A stretch of 64,000 nucleotides of DNA from positions 124,001-188,000 of the forward strand of contig PKTN01000004.1 of assembly GCA_002869185.1 (NCBI GenBank), read 5' to 3'. This DNA comes from Denitrovibrio sp. (GTDB lineage Bacteria; Chrysiogenota; Deferribacteres; Deferribacterales; Geovibrionaceae). A model generated the notes under the pieces. That model made no database searches. It had not been told where the DNA came from and was given only the letters and a program-made list of their open reading frames with translations. Position numbers and translations under genes: made by a program. Below are positions 36,940 to 46,159 of the stretch, in pieces. Each line of letters starts with the position of its first letter. Position 1 is the first letter of the stretch.

Positions 36940-39714
36940 ATGCGTAAATTACTTGTCTTATTAATTCTAATCCTTTTACCTACAATTAGCTTTGCTAAAG
37001 AATATATTAATGCTGCTATCAAAATAAATATCGAACAAAACACAATCCTCGGCATGGTGGAGATGAACGGAGAGCGTAAGCTTTTCAATTTCTCTCTAGA
37101 CAAGTCTGACTTCAACGATGGGCACACATTTGTAATATATAAAAAGTGGATGCCAGAAATCCCTGCTGGATATGGTCTAAGGATGCACATTAATCATCCC
37201 GATGAATTTATGGTTGTGACAGAGAATAACCGCTCAAGGAAGACTTACACTGGCGTTCAATACGAGTTTGATGACCCATCAGGTGGGGTGACACTTGCTT
37301 TCTCTGATAAATGGATGAAAGAGACCAAACGCTATAAAGGGATAGATATCTCCACTTATTTTACAGTAAAAAACAGAGTATATACGCAAAGTTATTTTAG
37401 TAGGATTGAAGAACTACTTAAAATATATATTGATAAACTTGGCAAATATCCATACAGCTCATTTAAAGTTGTGGATGTCCCTTTCCCTGCTGGTCAGGCA
37501 CTGACTGGTATGACATTTATCTCAAATAGAATTATAAGTATGCCATTTCTTACAGAGGTTTCTCTTGGGCACGAGTTAGTCCATCAGTGGTCTGGTGTTG
37601 GAGTTTCCCCTGATTTAGAGACTGGAAACTGGGCTGAAGGGCTTACTACTTATCTCGCTGATAGGCTTTATGCTGTGATGAATGGAGAAGGTGCTGAATA
37701 TCGTAAGAACGCTATAATAAGCTATATGGCTCACTCAAGGCAAAAAGAGGACGGTACTTGCCTGATGGAGTTTAAATACAAGACAGATAAAACCTCGAAG
37801 GCTATAGGTTATGCTAAGAGTATGATGATCTTTTCTATGCTCGAATCTATGATTGGAGAAGAGGATTTTGAAAAAGGGATAAAAGTATTTCTACAGAGAA
37901 ATATGCATAAAACAGCTAGTTGGGATGAGATGATAGTTATATTAGAAGATGTCAGCGGGATTTACCTGAAAGGTTTCTTAGACGGTTGGCTTGCTGAGAC
38001 TGCTCTTGTCGAATTTGACGTTACTGACGTGAAGGTGAGCAGTACACTCGATGGATATAGTGTGAGCTTCAATATTGCAAATAAATATGATTGGCTAGAG
38101 TATCCTCTTGATATCGTTGTGAAGACCGAAGAGGGGGATGTTTTTGAGTATCTATATATCAAAGAGAAGGGGAAGCGGGTTGCTGTTAAAACAAAAAGTA
38201 AGCCGACTAAGCTCATAATCGACCCTAAGTATAAAGCAGCAAGATATCTCACAGATGCAGAGATGCCTCCAGTTTTGCATCACTTATTTAGCAAGTACGA
38301 CAAAACAATCTTTGTGGATCCAGCAGATAGAGATAAATATACTCCGTTCATTATGTCTTTAAAAAATGCTGAGGTAGTTAGCGATAGCGAGCCTCCATAT
38401 CTTTTTACTGACAATGTCCTCATTTTCTTAGGTGAGGGGAATAAAGCCTATAAAAAACTCTATGGTAAAGATATTGAGCCGTATGCTGGTGATTTTATGG
38501 TGAAGAGTGTTAAGCATCCAATGGCTAATGACAGAATGTCGTATGTGGTTATCAGTAAGGATATGGAGACGACTAAGAAGAACTCAAACCGCGTAAGACA
38601 CTATGGAAAATACTCATCACTAACTCTAGATAACGGAAGAAGCTACGATAAGGTCATAGATGAATCGGACGCAGGAATAATTATAAATCTTTTAAATGAT
38701 AAGCAGGGGGTTGCTGTGCAAAAGCCTCTAAGTATAGAAGATATAGTTCGTGAAAATGCTGATACTAAAGTGTTTCTAGTTGGTGAGGTTCACTCAGAGT
38801 TTGCTCATCATGAAAACCAACTTAATGTGATTAGGCAGCTACGAAAAAATAATAAAGATGTTGCCATAGGTTTAGAGATGATTCAGCGTCCTTCTCAAAA
38901 ATATCTCGACGCATACATCGCAGGTGATTTAAGCCAGAAAGAGATGCTTAAAAAGACTGAATACTATAGCAGATGGCGTTTTGACTTTAGGCTTTATAAA
39001 AGGATTTTTGACTATGCGAAGGCTAATAAAATACCTCTTGTAGCACTGAACCTAGAGCAAGAGATAACAAAGAAAGTATCCGCAAATGGAATATTCGAAC
39101 TTAGTGACGAAGACCTAGAGAAGATTCCTTCTGATATTGAGTACACGGGTGGCAAGTATAAAGAGTTTCTGATGAGCATCTTTTCAATGCATAAAGGGGA
39201 TAAAAACTTCTACCATTTCTATGAAGCACAGCTCCTTTGGGACGAAACAATGGCTGAAACTGCTGCAAATTATATAGCTAAAAATCCAAATAAGACTCTT
39301 GTTGTTCTAGCTGGTAACGGTCATCTAAGGTTTGGTCATGGGATCGCTGACAGATTGAAAAGGCGTACCGGTCAGGATTATACTCTTATAGTGCAGGACG
39401 AAGATAACGAAGAAGGGATCGCTGACTATATACTCTACCCTGAAAAGATGGAATTCGAAGAATCTCCAAAGATCGGTGTTATGGTTGATGAGACGGATGA
39501 AGGTCTGCTAGTGATGAAGGTCATAAACGGTTCTTTCGCAGCGAAAGCTGGTGTTGAAAATGGCGACTATATCATAGAGTTCGGTGGTCAGAAGATATTT
39601 AACCTTAATGATATAAGATTGAGCTTATTATTTGCTGAGAATGGTAAAGTTTATACTCTGCTAGTTCGTAGAAACGATAAAGTAGAAAGCCTTAACGTGA
39701 CTTTCGACGATTAG
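36940..39714 (+). CDS. exported M1-type metallopeptidase - ChaN - PDZ fusion protein
   Basis: 924 residues with a signal peptide (residues 1-18). Residues about 100-330 are a gluzincin peptidase domain, with HELVH at 211-215 and the second ligand region NWAEG near 233, one residue closer than the HEXXH-x18-E spacing of classical M1 enzymes. A middle region (about 330-600) is beta-rich. Residues about 605-810 match the ChaN/DUF399 haem-binding-lipoprotein domain (FLVGEVHSEFAHHENQ; GNGHLRFGHGI). The last 85 residues are a PDZ domain (GVMVDETDEGLLVMKV; GDYIIEFGG). It acts in the periplasm or at the cell surface and may combine peptidase, haem or iron handling and peptide binding. I know of no named function for this three-part architecture. 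Confidence 0.87.
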   Translation: MRKLLVLLILILLPTISFAKEYINAAIKINIEQNTILGMVEMNGERKLFNFSLDKSDFNDGHTFVIYKKWMPEIPAGYGLRMHINHPDEFMVVTENNRSRKTYTGVQYEFDDPSGGVTLAFSDKWMKETKRYKGIDISTYFTVKNRVYTQSYFSRIEELLKIYIDKLGKYPYSSFKVVDVPFPAGQALTGMTFISNRIISMPFLTEVSLGHELVHQWSGVGVSPDLETGNWAEGLTTYLADRLYAVMNGEGAEYRKNAIISYMAHSRQKEDGTCLMEFKYKTDKTSKAIGYAKSMMIFSMLESMIGEEDFEKGIKVFLQRNMHKTASWDEMIVILEDVSGIYLKGFLDGWLAETALVEFDVTDVKVSSTLDGYSVSFNIANKYDWLEYPLDIVVKTEEGDVFEYLYIKEKGKRVAVKTKSKPTKLIIDPKYKAARYLTDAEMPPVLHHLFSKYDKTIFVDPADRDKYTPFIMSLKNAEVVSDSEPPYLFTDNVLIFLGEGNKAYKKLYGKDIEPYAGDFMVKSVKHPMANDRMSYVVISKDMETTKKNSNRVRHYGKYSSLTLDNGRSYDKVIDESDAGIIINLLNDKQGVAVQKPLSIEDIVRENADTKVFLVGEVHSEFAHHENQLNVIRQLRKNNKDVAIGLEMIQRPSQKYLDAYIAGDLSQKEMLKKTEYYSRWRFDFRLYKRIFDYAKANKIPLVALNLEQEITKKVSANGIFELSDEDLEKIPSDIEYTGGKYKEFLMSIFSMHKGDKNFYHFYEAQLLWDETMAETAANYIAKNPNKTLVVLAGNGHLRFGHGIADRLKRRTGQDYTLIVQDEDNEEGIADYILYPEKMEFEESPKIGVMVDETDEGLLVMKVINGSFAAKAGVENGDYIIEFGGQKIFNLNDIRLSLLFAENGKVYTLLVRRNDKVESLNVTFDD

Positions 39715-41476
39715 CGCAGCATTTTACCTTAGGTCTAGATTTTGCCTTAGGACGAGGGTCAATCTTCTTTTTAGCTATAGCTCTGCCAGGCTTTCTGTCA
39801 GTTGATGCTGTAAGTATATCTTTCTGTTTGATCTTCGCAGTTGTATCACGTTCGACAAATATCGGTTTACCAGTGAACGGATCTTTACCTGTGTAATACA
39901 TAAGTGCGGAGTAGGTCGATGGTAGAGGAGTATATATCTGCACCTGTTCAGGGCTGATTTTTAGTTCTTTTGATGCAAATTTCTTTAAGTCTTTCATATC
40001 TTCAAGCTCGCATCCAGGGTGGGCAGCGATCATATAGTATGTCAAAAATTGTTTCTTACCGTGTTTCTTAGTCTCTTTATAAAACTCAGCTACAAACTCT
40101 TTTAATACATTCTCGTGAGGTTTACCCATAGCGTCAAGAACCTTATTATTGCAGTGTTCAGGTGCTATTTTGAGCTGACCAGAGACAAAGAATCTCACAA
40201 GGTTTTCGAGATATTGCTTACCGAATTTTTTATCTTCCATGATAAGGTCGTATCTGATGCCTGAAGCTATGAAAACGCGTTTTATCCCTTCCATTTTACG
40301 GATACGTGATAGTAGCGAGTTGTTGAATTTATGATTTACCTGTAGTGACGGACATACCGTAGGGTAGAGACATCTCTTGTCAGCACAACGCCCTTTGTCC
40401 TTCTTTTTGCGACACTCTATGCCGTACATGTTAGCCGTTGGTCCACCAACATCGTTGATGATTCCGTTAAAGCCAGGCTTGTCTATATATCTCTGAACCT
40501 CTTTCTCTACTGAGGCTTCGGTACGTTCTACTATCCTTGTGCCTTGATGCACAGCGATAGCACAGAAATTACACTCACCGTAGCATCCTCTGTGGGTTGT
40601 GACTGAGTTCTTGATGGTCTCCATAGCTTTTACTTTTCCCATCTCAGCATAATATGGGTGAAGGTCGTATGTGTATGGAAGCTCGTAATAACTGTTCAGC
40701 TCTACCCTTGTAGGATCCTCTGCTGGTGGGTTTTGTATGAGATATCTAGTGTCTTGCTTTTGAACTAAGCCTTTAGCAGTGATGTAGTCATTGTTCTTAT
40801 AAAACTCATGAAACATCTTTGTGAAGGTCTCTTTATCACCGACACATTCACTGTGTTCTGGTAATTCTATATAATCTTCAGGAATTTTTGTTGATATATA
40901 GCAGAGTCCGTTGATTGTTGAAGGCTCTTTACCAGATGCAAATTCAAGGACAGCTTTTTCACCCATTCCGTAGATGAGATAGTCAGCTTTAGAGTCGAAA
41001 AGTATTGATCTACGAAGTTTATCCGTCCATAAATCGTAGTGAGTAAGTCTGCGAAGAGATGCTTCGACACCTGCTATTATAATAGGTGAAGTCTTTTTGA
41101 AGTTTTTACGAATAATGTTTGTATATGCGATGACAGCTCTGTCTGGTCGCTTAGTGTTTTCGCCACCGGGTGTAAAATCGTCACTTCGCCTTGGTTTCTT
41201 TGAAGCTGTATAGTTAGCCACCATAGAATCAACGCAGCCAGAGGTAACACCCCAGAAAAGCTTAGGCTCACCTAATCTTGCTACATCGTCAGTCTCCATA
41301 TCAGGTTGTGCGATGATGGCTGTATTGTAGCCTTGTGATTGTAGTAGTCTGCCGATGAGTGCGGCGCCATTATATGGGCTGTCTAAATATGAATCGCCTG
41401 AGACGATGATAACATCTGGTCTGTCCCAGCCGAGTTCTTCGATTTCTTGTGTGGTGGTTGGTAAAAAGTTGTTCAT
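39692..41476 (-). CDS. ygiQ: YgiQ-family radical SAM protein
   Basis: A 594-residue radical SAM enzyme. The N-terminal B12-binding-like region begins with GWDRPDVIIVSGDSYLDSP. The cluster motif C-x3-C-x2-C (CYGECNFC) lies at about residues 295-302, and the YgiQ-specific C-terminal part includes TYYMIAAHPGCELEDM and YTPLPSTYSALMYYTG. The tail is Lys/Arg-rich. The reaction is unknown, although the family is widespread. Its 3' end overlaps the peptidase-ChaN gene by 23 bases in convergent orientation. Confidence 0.95.
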   Translation of the reverse strand: MNNFLPTTTQEIEELGWDRPDVIIVSGDSYLDSPYNGAALIGRLLQSQGYNTAIIAQPDMETDDVARLGEPKLFWGVTSGCVDSMVANYTASKKPRRSDDFTPGGENTKRPDRAVIAYTNIIRKNFKKTSPIIIAGVEASLRRLTHYDLWTDKLRRSILFDSKADYLIYGMGEKAVLEFASGKEPSTINGLCYISTKIPEDYIELPEHSECVGDKETFTKMFHEFYKNNDYITAKGLVQKQDTRYLIQNPPAEDPTRVELNSYYELPYTYDLHPYYAEMGKVKAMETIKNSVTTHRGCYGECNFCAIAVHQGTRIVERTEASVEKEVQRYIDKPGFNGIINDVGGPTANMYGIECRKKKDKGRCADKRCLYPTVCPSLQVNHKFNNSLLSRIRKMEGIKRVFIASGIRYDLIMEDKKFGKQYLENLVRFFVSGQLKIAPEHCNNKVLDAMGKPHENVLKEFVAEFYKETKKHGKKQFLTYYMIAAHPGCELEDMKDLKKFASKELKISPEQVQIYTPLPSTYSALMYYTGKDPFTGKPIFVERDTTAKIKQKDILTASTDRKPGRAIAKKKIDPRPKAKSRPKVKCCANRRKSR

Positions 41477-41520
41477 ATCAATATAGAAGGTAAACGACTT
41501 CTAAAAATACGCAAGGTATT

Positions 41521-43401
41521 TTATTTAAAAAGACTAGAGATTATCTCTTTATACTTCTTTTCAATGTAGTGTCTGCGTTTTTTAAGTGTATTAGTTAGCT
41601 CTTCGCCAAGCTTAAAGTCCTTCTCTAAGAATGAGAGGTTGGATAGCTTTTCGTGGGATTTAAATCCTTTCTTGTTGGTGAGAAGCTTATTGATATCCTT
41701 TTTTACGTGGTCCATAACATGTTTAGATGTTAGTTCGTGTTTGAATTCGTCAAATTTCTTTTCCATGTGTTCTTTTAGCTTTTCGAGGTCTGGGATAATA
41801 AGTGCAGCGAGGTTCTTTTGATCCTGACCAACGAGAACAGCGTCTTTAACAAATGGGAGCATAGTTATAGCTGATTCAATCCTGCTAGGGTCGATGTTCT
41901 CGCCATTAGCTAGGACTATGATATCTTTTATCCTGCCAGTAATCTTGAGCTCGCCTGTTAATGTGAGCATTCCTAGATCGCCAGTTCTGAAATATCCGTC
42001 TTTGTTGAATGATTTCTCATTCTCCTCTGGTAGATTGTAATACCCTGGGAAGACTTGTGGTCCTTTAACGAGTATCTCCCCTTCAGTTCCTTCTGGGAGG
42101 ATATTACCGTGTTCATCAGAGATTATAATCTCTGTCTCAGGTACCGCCGGACCAAGAGTTCCGAAAATCTCGCAATTAAGTGCTCGCCCTGCAATAGCTG
42201 GTGCACACTCCGTCATTCCGTATGCGTTAACTATACGAAGACCAATAGCGTCAAGCCAGTCCTCAAGATATCCAGGGAGGCTTCCGCCACCGCTGACAGC
42301 AAGCCTTAGTTGACCGCCAAACTTTTCCTGAACAGCTTTAAACTTCTTCATTGCAAGTATCTTAAGTGGGCTAAGTGCGATTAACTTAAAGAGAGAACCG
42401 AGCTTAAGAAAATATTTTTTAAAGAAAGGTGTTTTTTCAAATTCTGGAAGCTGACCCTTAATGCGTCTGAGTTGTCTATTATATGAAGCGGATGCCCTTA
42501 CGAGTATTTTGAACATTTTTAGCTTCTTTTCTGACTGTTTCTGTAGTGCATTCATCACTTTCGCGTAGAGTGATTCCCAAACACGTGGAACAGTGGCAAC
42601 TATAGTAGGCTTATACTCCTCTAGGTCGGCACCGAAAGTTTTAACTGTGGAATAAACTAACGTGGAACCATTTGCCATAGCAACAAGCTCGACTGTCCTC
42701 TCGAAGATGTGCCATGCAGGCAGGATAGAGAGCCAGTGATCTTTGTCTGTAAGTTGGATAAGGTCAGGGATGACATCCATGTTATGTATCAGGTTCTTGT
42801 TTGTGAGCATAACACCCTTAGGGTAGCCTGTTGTCCCAGAGGTGTAGATGATTGTGAATAAATCTTCGCTCGTGCAGACTTTGCTCTCTTTGAAAATATC
42901 GAGTTCTTCTTGAGTATAAGTTCTGTCGCCCATTATTTCGTTATATGTATGTATTTTGCTGAATAATTTTGATTTGTCTTCGCCTTCAACTAAGAATATA
43001 GTTTTGAATTTTAGACTCTTTATCATAGGGTTGGCAGTGTCTAAGACTTGCTCTGTCTCGAATATAGCGTAATCGCTACCAGAGTGCTCTGCGATGTATT
43101 GCATCTCGTCTAGGGGGGTGTCACTCCCTCTAGGAACTAAGATTGCGCCGAGTGAGGATATAGCGATGTCTGTAACTATCCATGCATATCTGTTATCTGA
43201 TATGAAGAGTACTTTTGTACCTTTTTTTATCCCATGCTTTTTGAATGTTTTAGAGAGGAGAAAGACATCTTCTAAAAATTTCTTATATGTAACTTGGAAT
43301 TCTTGATCACCAATCTTGTATTTGTAAGCTATGTTATCTTTGTATTTTTCGCATGTATTAAGAAAGACGCTAAATACCGTTCTTTTATCTTCATTCTTCA
43401 T
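41521..43401 (-). CDS. long-chain acyl-CoA synthetase (AMP-forming)
   Basis: 626 residues from ATG 43401 (GGTGG upstream); an in-frame ATG 39 bases further out lacks a ribosome site. The ANL-family motifs are present: P-loop IYTSGTTGYPKGV (about residues 195-210), the YGMTE adenine-binding region (NAYGMTECAP), GYFRTGDLG and a C-terminal lysine region. It activates fatty acids to acyl-CoA via an acyl-adenylate. The long C-terminal extension of the FadD15/bacterial LACS type is present (LKLGEELTNTLKKRRHYIEKKY). Confidence 0.93.
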   Translation of the reverse strand: MKNEDKRTVFSVFLNTCEKYKDNIAYKYKIGDQEFQVTYKKFLEDVFLLSKTFKKHGIKKGTKVLFISDNRYAWIVTDIAISSLGAILVPRGSDTPLDEMQYIAEHSGSDYAIFETEQVLDTANPMIKSLKFKTIFLVEGEDKSKLFSKIHTYNEIMGDRTYTQEELDIFKESKVCTSEDLFTIIYTSGTTGYPKGVMLTNKNLIHNMDVIPDLIQLTDKDHWLSILPAWHIFERTVELVAMANGSTLVYSTVKTFGADLEEYKPTIVATVPRVWESLYAKVMNALQKQSEKKLKMFKILVRASASYNRQLRRIKGQLPEFEKTPFFKKYFLKLGSLFKLIALSPLKILAMKKFKAVQEKFGGQLRLAVSGGGSLPGYLEDWLDAIGLRIVNAYGMTECAPAIAGRALNCEIFGTLGPAVPETEIIISDEHGNILPEGTEGEILVKGPQVFPGYYNLPEENEKSFNKDGYFRTGDLGMLTLTGELKITGRIKDIIVLANGENIDPSRIESAITMLPFVKDAVLVGQDQKNLAALIIPDLEKLKEHMEKKFDEFKHELTSKHVMDHVKKDINKLLTNKKGFKSHEKLSNLSFLEKDFKLGEELTNTLKKRRHYIEKKYKEIISSLFK

Positions 43402-43832
43402 AGATTGTACCACCAAGATAAAATATAGTTTAAAAATCATACTATTTGCAAGGTAATAATTTGACGCTCATTATTTTTATGTGAACAAGAAAAAGTGAGT
43501 AGTTAGTCTTTTTTATAATTTATTTTTAAAACACAAATTTGATTAAAAAATGCACAAATGCGGTAAGTTGATAAAAACCAAATGTTTTTCCTACTGTAAA
43601 AAAATAATTTAAACAATTATTCAACATATTTGTTGAAAAAAAAGTACTTGACACCTCTATCCCAGTAATAACAAGGTTTACTTGTAAAGTGTTGATGATA
43701 ATGGTTAAAAAAGGAATCTGGGGTGAAAACAAGAATTTTGTGTAGAAAAGTAGTGTTTTTATCAACAGTTTTTCCACAAAAAATGAGATACGTTGTTTTA
43801 ATACGTATTTTCATTTGTTTAACAAAAAATGT
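43402..43832. other. AT-rich intergenic region with DnaA-box-like words
   Basis: No convincing protein gene is present. The region is very AT-rich, with TTATCAACA and TTTTCCACA 3 bases apart near 43760-43780, TGTAGAAAA (reverse of TTTTCTACA) just before, and a further TTGATAAAAA near 43568. These resemble DnaA-binding words but lack the exact TTATCCACA cluster, and no dnaA/dnaN gene is near. A TTGACA at about 43648 has no good partner. A replication origin is a weak possibility; a promoter region for the divergent side is also possible. Confidence 0.3.
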
Positions 43833-43870
43833 TAAAAAAAAAGCACCTGCTTCTAATGAAACAAGTGCTT
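43833..43870 (-). terminator. rho-independent terminator of the CheW-CheZ operon
   Basis: On the minus strand a 13-bp stem (two G-U pairs) pairs AAGCACTTGTTTC with GAAGCAGGTGCTT around ATTA, followed by nine T. It lies 20 bases after the CheZ stop. Confidence 0.9.
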
Positions 43871-43889
43871 ATATTTTGAACAGTATTTG

Positions 43890-45182
43890 TTAATCTAAGC
43901 CAAACTCTGATAAAAGCTTGTCTATGTCGTCTTGTGATGCATCATCGACCGCTTCAGGGTTTTGGTCCTGACGCAGTTTAATGAATCCCATAATAGCGCC
44001 TATCCTGCCACCAATGTCACTTATTGCTTCTATTACTTTATGTAACTTTTGCTCAGTGATATCTTGGAATTCTAGCGCTTGGAGGACATTGAAGCCCATA
44101 TTGTCTGCATTTTGTATTCCATCATTTAAACGTTCTAGCTTTTTAAGTATTTGCTTAGAATCTTTTTTATAAACAAGATCTTCAAGATCATTGATCTCAT
44201 CAACAAACTCTTGATAATAGTTGTTTAGTCCATCTGCATTTTCCATAAGACTGAGAGTTGCATCTTCTGTGGTTTCAGATACTGACTCAAGAGTTGATAA
44301 GACATTTGGCAAATGTTCTTTTGATGTAACAAGTGTTGGCTCAATCTCATTAACTCTATCTCTAGTTGATAAGATTAATTTCAATAGTTCGCCAATCTCT
44401 GTTTTGACATCTATACCTAAGTTTACGCTCTCGCCATCTATAATTTTTTTAGAGAGTGTTTTTAGCTTATCAAATGTATCGTTGTTTTCTCCTGCACTAT
44501 CTTCTGCCATAGACTTAAGCTCAGCCATAGGGTCTTCAACTTCTTCAATCTCTTCAGTAGGCTCATCAATGACATCTTCTTCAATGACTTCCTCAGTCTC
44601 TTCGAGTATGTCTTCTAAGTCTTCAGGCAATTCAATCTGCTCTTCAATCTCGTCAACGATCTCTTCAACAGGCTCATCAATGACATCTTCTTCAACGACT
44701 TCTTCAGTCTCTTCGAGTATGTCTTCTAAGTCTTCAGGCAATTCAATCTGCTCTTCAATCTCGTCAACGATCTCTTCAATAGGCTCATCAATGACATCTT
44801 CTTCAACGACTTCTTCAGTCTCTTCGAGTATGTCTTCTATGTCTTCAGGCAATTCAATCTGCTCTTCAATCTCGTCAACGATCTCTTCAATAGGCTCATC
44901 AATGACATCTTCTTCAATGACTTCCTCAGTCTCTTCGAGTATGTCTTCTAAGTCTTCAGGCAATTCAATCTGCTCATCGACCTCATCAACGATCTCTTCA
45001 TCAAGTTCATCGCTAATGTCTTCAAGTGATGCACTGATGTCATCAGGAAGTTCAATTTCCTCATCATCAGCATTAAGGTCGTCTTCGATTATAGATTGTT
45101 CAGGTGATTGTTGTGAGTCTTCGGAGGTAGGTTCAGGCTGAGGTTCCTGATTTGGTTCCTCAGCCGTATCTATATCAGTTAC
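43890..45182 (-). CDS. CheZ-type CheY-P phosphatase domain with acidic repeat linker, in -1 frame to CheW
   Basis: The frame is open from the slippery site (first codon GTA at 45182) to 43890, but it has no ATG until well inside the coding part and no ribosome site. The first good start-like codon is a TTG at 44963. It encodes a 130-residue acidic linker with four 37-residue repeats, then about 200 residues of CheZ. These carry the catalytic pair in QDITEQ (Asp and Gln four apart, as D143/Q147 of E. coli CheZ) and a C-terminal CheY-binding peptide of the CheZ type (SQDDIDKLLSEFGLD). It removes phosphate from CheY-P. Because no start exists, translation by frameshift from CheW is the best model. 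If the A11 tract were miscounted, this would simply be one continuous CheW-CheZ gene. Confidence 0.83.
   Translation of the reverse strand, partial: VTDIDTAEEPNQEPQPEPTSEDSQQSPEQSIIEDDLNADDEEIELPDDISASLEDISDELDEEIVDEVDEQIELPEDLEDILEETEEVIEEDVIDEPIEEIVDEIEEQIELPEDIEDILEETEEVVEEDVIDEPIEEIVDEIEEQIELPEDLEDILEETEEVVEEDVIDEPVEEIVDEIEEQIELPEDLEDILEETEEVIEEDVIDEPTEEIEEVEDPMAELKSMAEDSAGENNDTFDKLKTLSKKIIDGESVNLGIDVKTEIGELLKLILSTRDRVNEIEPTLVTSKEHLPNVLSTLESVSETTEDATLSLMENADGLNNYYQEFVDEINDLEDLVYKKDSKQILKKLERLNDGIQNADNMGFNVLQALEFQDITEQKLHKVIEAISDIGGRIGAIMGFIKLRQDQNPEAVDDASQDDIDKLLSEFGLD
44553..44996 (-). repeat. 111-bp tandem repeat encoding a 37-residue acidic linker
   Basis: Four copies at a strict 111-base period (the same 10-mer begins at 44611, 44722, 44833 and 44944) encode variants of IELPEDLEDILEETEEVVEE followed by DVIDEPIEEIVDEIEEQ. 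Copies differ at a few bases, so expansion is not brand new. Copy number may vary between strains and alter linker length. Confidence 0.95.
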
Positions 45183-45193
45183 TTTTTTTTTTT
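45136..45193 (-). promoter_or_regulatory. candidate programmed -1 frameshift / slippage site between cheW and cheZ
   Basis: On the coding strand an A11 tract (45193-45183) is followed by G. In the CheW frame the last codons are AAA AAG then TAA, giving the heptamer A_AAA_AAG (45188-45182), the same slippery sequence used in E. coli dnaX. Sixteen bases beyond it, GGCTGAGG (45165-45158) and CCTCAGCC (45143-45136) form a perfect 8-bp hairpin with a 14-base loop. A -1 shift joins CheW directly to the CheZ frame. The tract is also long enough for transcriptional slippage. Spacing to the hairpin is longer than the usual 5-9 bases. Confidence 0.65.
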
Positions 45194-46147
45194 ATTTCTT
45201 TCTTCTGTTTCAGCTTCTCTTTTACTAAGTTCTAGTTGGATGAGACTATCAAGTTCATCTTGCACAACGTGACCATCTTCAGAATCCATATTGCTTCCAC
45301 TCTGGTTAAGAGCGTCGTTTAGGATGTCATCAATATCGCCAGCTGATTCATCTACAGATTCAGATTTTTTTTTTGAATCCTCTTCTGCGGATTTTTGGAG
45401 ATTAAGTTCATCAGTTTCAGCTTCTCTTTTGGCGAGCTCAAGTGCAATGAGATCGTCTATTGAGGCACCTACTTCGTCATCAGCAGAACCTTCTTCTATT
45501 CCGTTATCATCGTCAGATGCTTCAAGAGCTGCTTGCTCAGAAGATTCTTCAGGCTCTGCAAATTCTTGCTCCACTACTGATGCTACGTCTTGGTAGTTCT
45601 GCTCAGCAGAAGGGAGAGCCATTTGACCGAGGATAGTCTTTTTAAGGTCACTCTCTATTGTTTTATCATCACTTACGATACTGTCGATATCAAGGAGGAT
45701 TATAAGTCTCTCCTGATATTTGCAGATACCTAAGATATATTCTTGTCCAACAGAACCTACAAGAGGTGGAGTTGGTTCAACCATACTTTTATTGATGCGA
45801 ATAACTTCAGTCACTTCGTCAACAACAAAACCTATATTCTCAGTTTCAAACCTGACAACAATAATACGAGTTTCTTTATCGAAATCCATCTTATCTAGTG
45901 AAAAACGGATGCGCAAATCTATAACAGGGATAACTTTGCCCCTAAGATTCATAACACCGAGTATAAATGAGTCTGTTCTAGGAACAGATGTTATTTCCAC
46001 AGTTCTGATAATTTCTTGAATTTTCAATACATCAATAGCGTATTCTTCTTCGCCGAGTTTAAGTCCCACAAGCTGGATGACTTCCATCCCTTCGCCTTGA
46101 CCTAACTCGTCATAATCAAGTTCTCCGATTGGTTGTAGATTGCTCAT
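45179..46147 (-). CDS. CheW-like chemotaxis coupling protein with acidic C-terminal tail
   Basis: A 322-residue protein. Residues about 20-165 form a complete CheW domain (LVGLKLGEEEYAIDVLKIQEI; GVMNLRGKVIPVIDLR; YILGICKYQERLIILLDID) that links chemoreceptors to CheA. The tail, from residue 180, is acidic and helical and contains two copies of a LIxLELxKREAETxE motif. It ends in NKKKK at the A11 slippery site, with TAA immediately after. A -1 shift would extend it by the CheZ domain, giving a coupling protein with its own CheY phosphatase. It lies 12 bases after the MinD-like gene. Confidence 0.9.
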   Translation of the reverse strand: MSNLQPIGELDYDELGQGEGMEVIQLVGLKLGEEEYAIDVLKIQEIIRTVEITSVPRTDSFILGVMNLRGKVIPVIDLRIRFSLDKMDFDKETRIIVVRFETENIGFVVDEVTEVIRINKSMVEPTPPLVGSVGQEYILGICKYQERLIILLDIDSIVSDDKTIESDLKKTILGQMALPSAEQNYQDVASVVEQEFAEPEESSEQAALEASDDDNGIEEGSADDEVGASIDDLIALELAKREAETDELNLQKSAEEDSKKKSESVDESAGDIDDILNDALNQSGSNMDSEDGHVVQDELDSLIQLELSKREAETEERNKKKK

Positions 46148-46159
46148 TGAGCACCCCTT

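Noticed and set aside
43526-43814. Two overlapping Phe/Leu-rich open frames on the minus strand
   Set aside because: They arise from A/T-rich DNA, lack ribosome sites and contain no recognisable protein pattern.
44221-45141. A 306-codon serine-rich open frame on the plus strand
   Set aside because: It is the antisense of the acidic Glu/Asp repeat of the CheZ linker (GAA/GAT read backwards gives Ser codons), with no ribosome site and no independent evidence.
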